Shown here: positions 3,768-5,226 of the stretch, piece by piece | Position numbering within the stretch: position 1 is the stretch's first letter | How the letters are laid out: each line of letters starts with the position of its first letter | Source of the DNA: an uncultured bacterium | GTDB taxonomy: Bacteria; Bacillota; Clostridia; Oscillospirales; Oscillospiraceae | Assembly: GCA_949286295.1 (NCBI GenBank) | Contig: CASECK010000169.1 | Coordinates: 1 to 5,226, forward strand | Direction of reading: 5' to 3' | DNA: 5,226 nt | Program-made: the position numbers and the translations under genes | The notes under the pieces: model-generated | What the model saw: the letters and a program-made list of their open reading frames with translations, nothing else | The model's database searches: none | What the model was told of the DNA's origin: nothing

Positions 3768-5226
3768 TTATGCGCCGGCGGCTTCCCGCGCCGTCTCCTC
3801 CATCGCCGGATTGTGGCCGGCCTGCTCCCGAAAGTACTCCGCCCGCAGGAATTCGTCCAGCAGCTCCTGGTCCTCCGGGGGGAGGCTGGCGCTCAGCTGG
3901 CCGTCCACCAAGAACTTCCCCGAGGTGTGGACCAGGGGCACCCTCCGCCTCATCTGCTGGGACAGCTGCAGAAAGGCCGGGCCCTCCCAGCCGCACTGCT
4001 CAAACAGCTCCGCCATCAGAAAACAGGGGGAGAAGTCCCCGCCCGGGCCGGAGAAATCCCGGCCCAGGACCTGTTTGGCCGCGGAGTTGGCCCAGATGAG
4101 ATAGGGGGTGGCGTAGTAGTCGTAAAAGCCCTCCGTGGTGGACAGGCTAAACCCGGTCCCCAGGTCAAAGTAGGCGTCGTTGCCGTTGCCCCCCCAGGGC
4201 TTGTGGTCGCCAAACACCACCAGCACCACCGGCTGCTCCATCTCCTCCAGCCCCTGGACCAGGCCGGTTAGGGCGTCCAGGGTGTCGGCCACTTTATTGA
4301 GGTAGTTGTTCCAGATGTTGCAGGTGGCTTGAGAAAAGCCGCTCCCCTCCGGGGTGAGCAGCCGCTCCCCCTCGGTGTAGTCCCAGGAGTAGGGGCCGTG
4401 ATTTTGATAGGACACAGAGAAGGAGAAGCAGGGGCCCTCCTGCACCCGCTCCTGGAGCTGCTGGAGCAGCTCGCGCATCAAAATCTGGTCGGAGTTCCAC
4501 TGGGCGGCCACCGGGTCCACCAGCTGGCCGTAGTGGTTCTCGCTGAACCAGTACTCCTCAAAGCCCAGATAGCGGTTGATATCCTCCCGGTCGTAGAACC
4601 AGGCGAAGCCCGGATGGCTGCCGAAGGTCTGATAGCCCTGGTCCCGGAAGTACCACACGTAGGAATCGGTCGTTTTGGTAAACTCTCCGTGGGAGGAGTA
4701 ACCGGTCAGGAAGGCCCACTCGCTGTCCACCGTGCCGCCGGCAAAGATGTTGGTGAGCAGGCGGCCGGACACCCCCTCTTCGGCCAGGGCGTGCCACGGC
4801 TCATAGACCTGGGCGGCCTTCTCCTGAGCAGCCAGGGCCGGGAAGTCGGTGAGGTCGGCAAAGGCCTCTAACATGATGCCCATCACCGACACCCGCCGCT
4901 CCGGGGGGATGTCCGCGTCCTCGTACCGCTCCAGCACAACGGCGGCCTGCTGGCTGTCATAGCCCTCGGGCGCGGTGTAAATCATCTCCCGGGCGGAGTG
5001 GAGCAGGGGGTACAGCCCCCCCTTGGACAGGTAGAGCTCCGTCCCGTTTCCAGCGTCCGCCTGCCCTTTGACCTCCAGGCGCTGGTACAGCCCGTCGTCC
5101 AGGTACACGCACAGGAAGGATACCGCCAGCAGGGCGGCGGCGGACAGGGCCCCCAGGGCCCGCTCCGGCCAGCCCGCCGGCCCCCGGGGGACCAGCAGGA
5201 CGGACAGCGCCAGTCCCAGCAGCAGC
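3768..5226 (-). CDS. LTA synthase-family / sulfatase-fold membrane enzyme, C-terminal 485 residues (runs off right edge)
   Basis: The family (LtaS-like, alkaline-phosphatase superfamily) transfers phosphoglycerol or related groups to envelope polymers from a catalytic domain outside the membrane. Visible in order: a hydrophobic segment at the window edge, a short loop and a second membrane helix (LGALSAAALLAVSFLC, about 5169-5109), then the extracellular domain. Key positions match LtaS: the metal-ligand Glu in MLEAF (4868-4866), the nucleophile Thr in GGTVDSE (4733-4731), a Trp and Arg in AWFYDRE, the His in NHGPY, and the metal pair Asp-His in FGDHKP (4208-4203). The frame stays open to the right edge, so the GTG at 5108 is not a credible start; earlier membrane helices (family usually five) and the start are outside the window. 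It is convergent with the M23 gene and shares its terminator. The substrate cannot be read; lipoteichoic acid synthesis is one option. Confidence 0.9.
   Translation of the reverse strand, partial: LLLGLALSVLLVPRGPAGWPERALGALSAAALLAVSFLCVYLDDGLYQRLEVKGQADAGNGTELYLSKGGLYPLLHSAREMIYTAPEGYDSQQAAVVLERYEDADIPPERRVSVMGIMLEAFADLTDFPALAAQEKAAQVYEPWHALAEEGVSGRLLTNIFAGGTVDSEWAFLTGYSSHGEFTKTTDSYVWYFRDQGYQTFGSHPGFAWFYDREDINRYLGFEEYWFSENHYGQLVDPVAAQWNSDQILMRELLQQLQERVQEGPCFSFSVSYQNHGPYSWDYTEGERLLTPEGSGFSQATCNIWNNYLNKVADTLDALTGLVQGLEEMEQPVVLVVFGDHKPWGGNGNDAYFDLGTGFSLSTTEGFYDYYATPYLIWANSAAKQVLGRDFSGPGGDFSPCFLMAELFEQCGWEGPAFLQLSQQMRRRVPLVHTSGKFLVDGQLSASLPPEDQELLDEFLRAEYFREQAGHNPAMEETAREAAGA

Noticed and set aside
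3738..4871. Plus-strand open frames opposite the LtaS-like gene (for example 3738-4271 and 4329-4871), and minus-strand off-register frames at 4016-4213, 4294-4500 and 4558-4797
   Set aside because: They overlap the frame with all LtaS catalytic motifs and show only compositional, low-complexity protein sequence.
5106..5108. GTG as the start codon of the LtaS-like protein
   Set aside because: The frame continues upstream without a stop to the window edge and encodes membrane helices typical of the family, so this is an internal Val codon.

Overview
The window looks like chromosomal DNA from a high-GC, gut-type Clostridia, probably an Oscillospiraceae relative of Flavonifractor or Lawsonibacter. 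That placement is an inference from strong G/C bias at third codon positions, Gram-positive-type ribosome binding sites, a Gram-positive LexA operator and the gene families present. No rRNA, tRNA, mobile element or CRISPR array is visible.

Layout from left to right: (1) the first 417 codons of typA/bipA, a ribosome-associated GTPase, on the minus strand and running off the left edge; (2) a 405-bp divergent intergenic region holding a typA promoter with a GC-rich structured leader and, on the plus strand, a sigma-A-type promoter embedded in LexA (SOS) boxes; (3) a 96-codon plus-strand gene with a GTG start, encoding an unrecognised small protein with a basic patch and one C-terminal membrane segment, closed by a terminator; (4) a second promoter with a perfect WalR-type direct repeat at its start point, driving a 508-aa membrane-anchored LysM-G5-M23 peptidoglycan hydrolase; (5) a near-perfect bidirectional hairpin terminator; (6) a convergent minus-strand gene for an LTA-synthase-family (sulfatase-fold) membrane enzyme, cut by the right edge.

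The centre of the window is devoted to the cell envelope. The M23 enzyme is predicted to cut peptidoglycan cross-links under wall-homeostasis control, and the LtaS-like enzyme to transfer phosphoglycerol-type groups outside the membrane. The most interesting item is the small gene between typA and the hydrolase. Its promoter carries one exact GAAC-N4-GTTC LexA box over the predicted start site plus two degenerate boxes, so it should be induced by DNA damage. A small SOS-induced membrane protein could be a division inhibitor functionally like YneA, SidA or SulA, or a membrane-active SOS peptide like TisB. The sequence resembles none of these that I can recognise, so its function is unproven.
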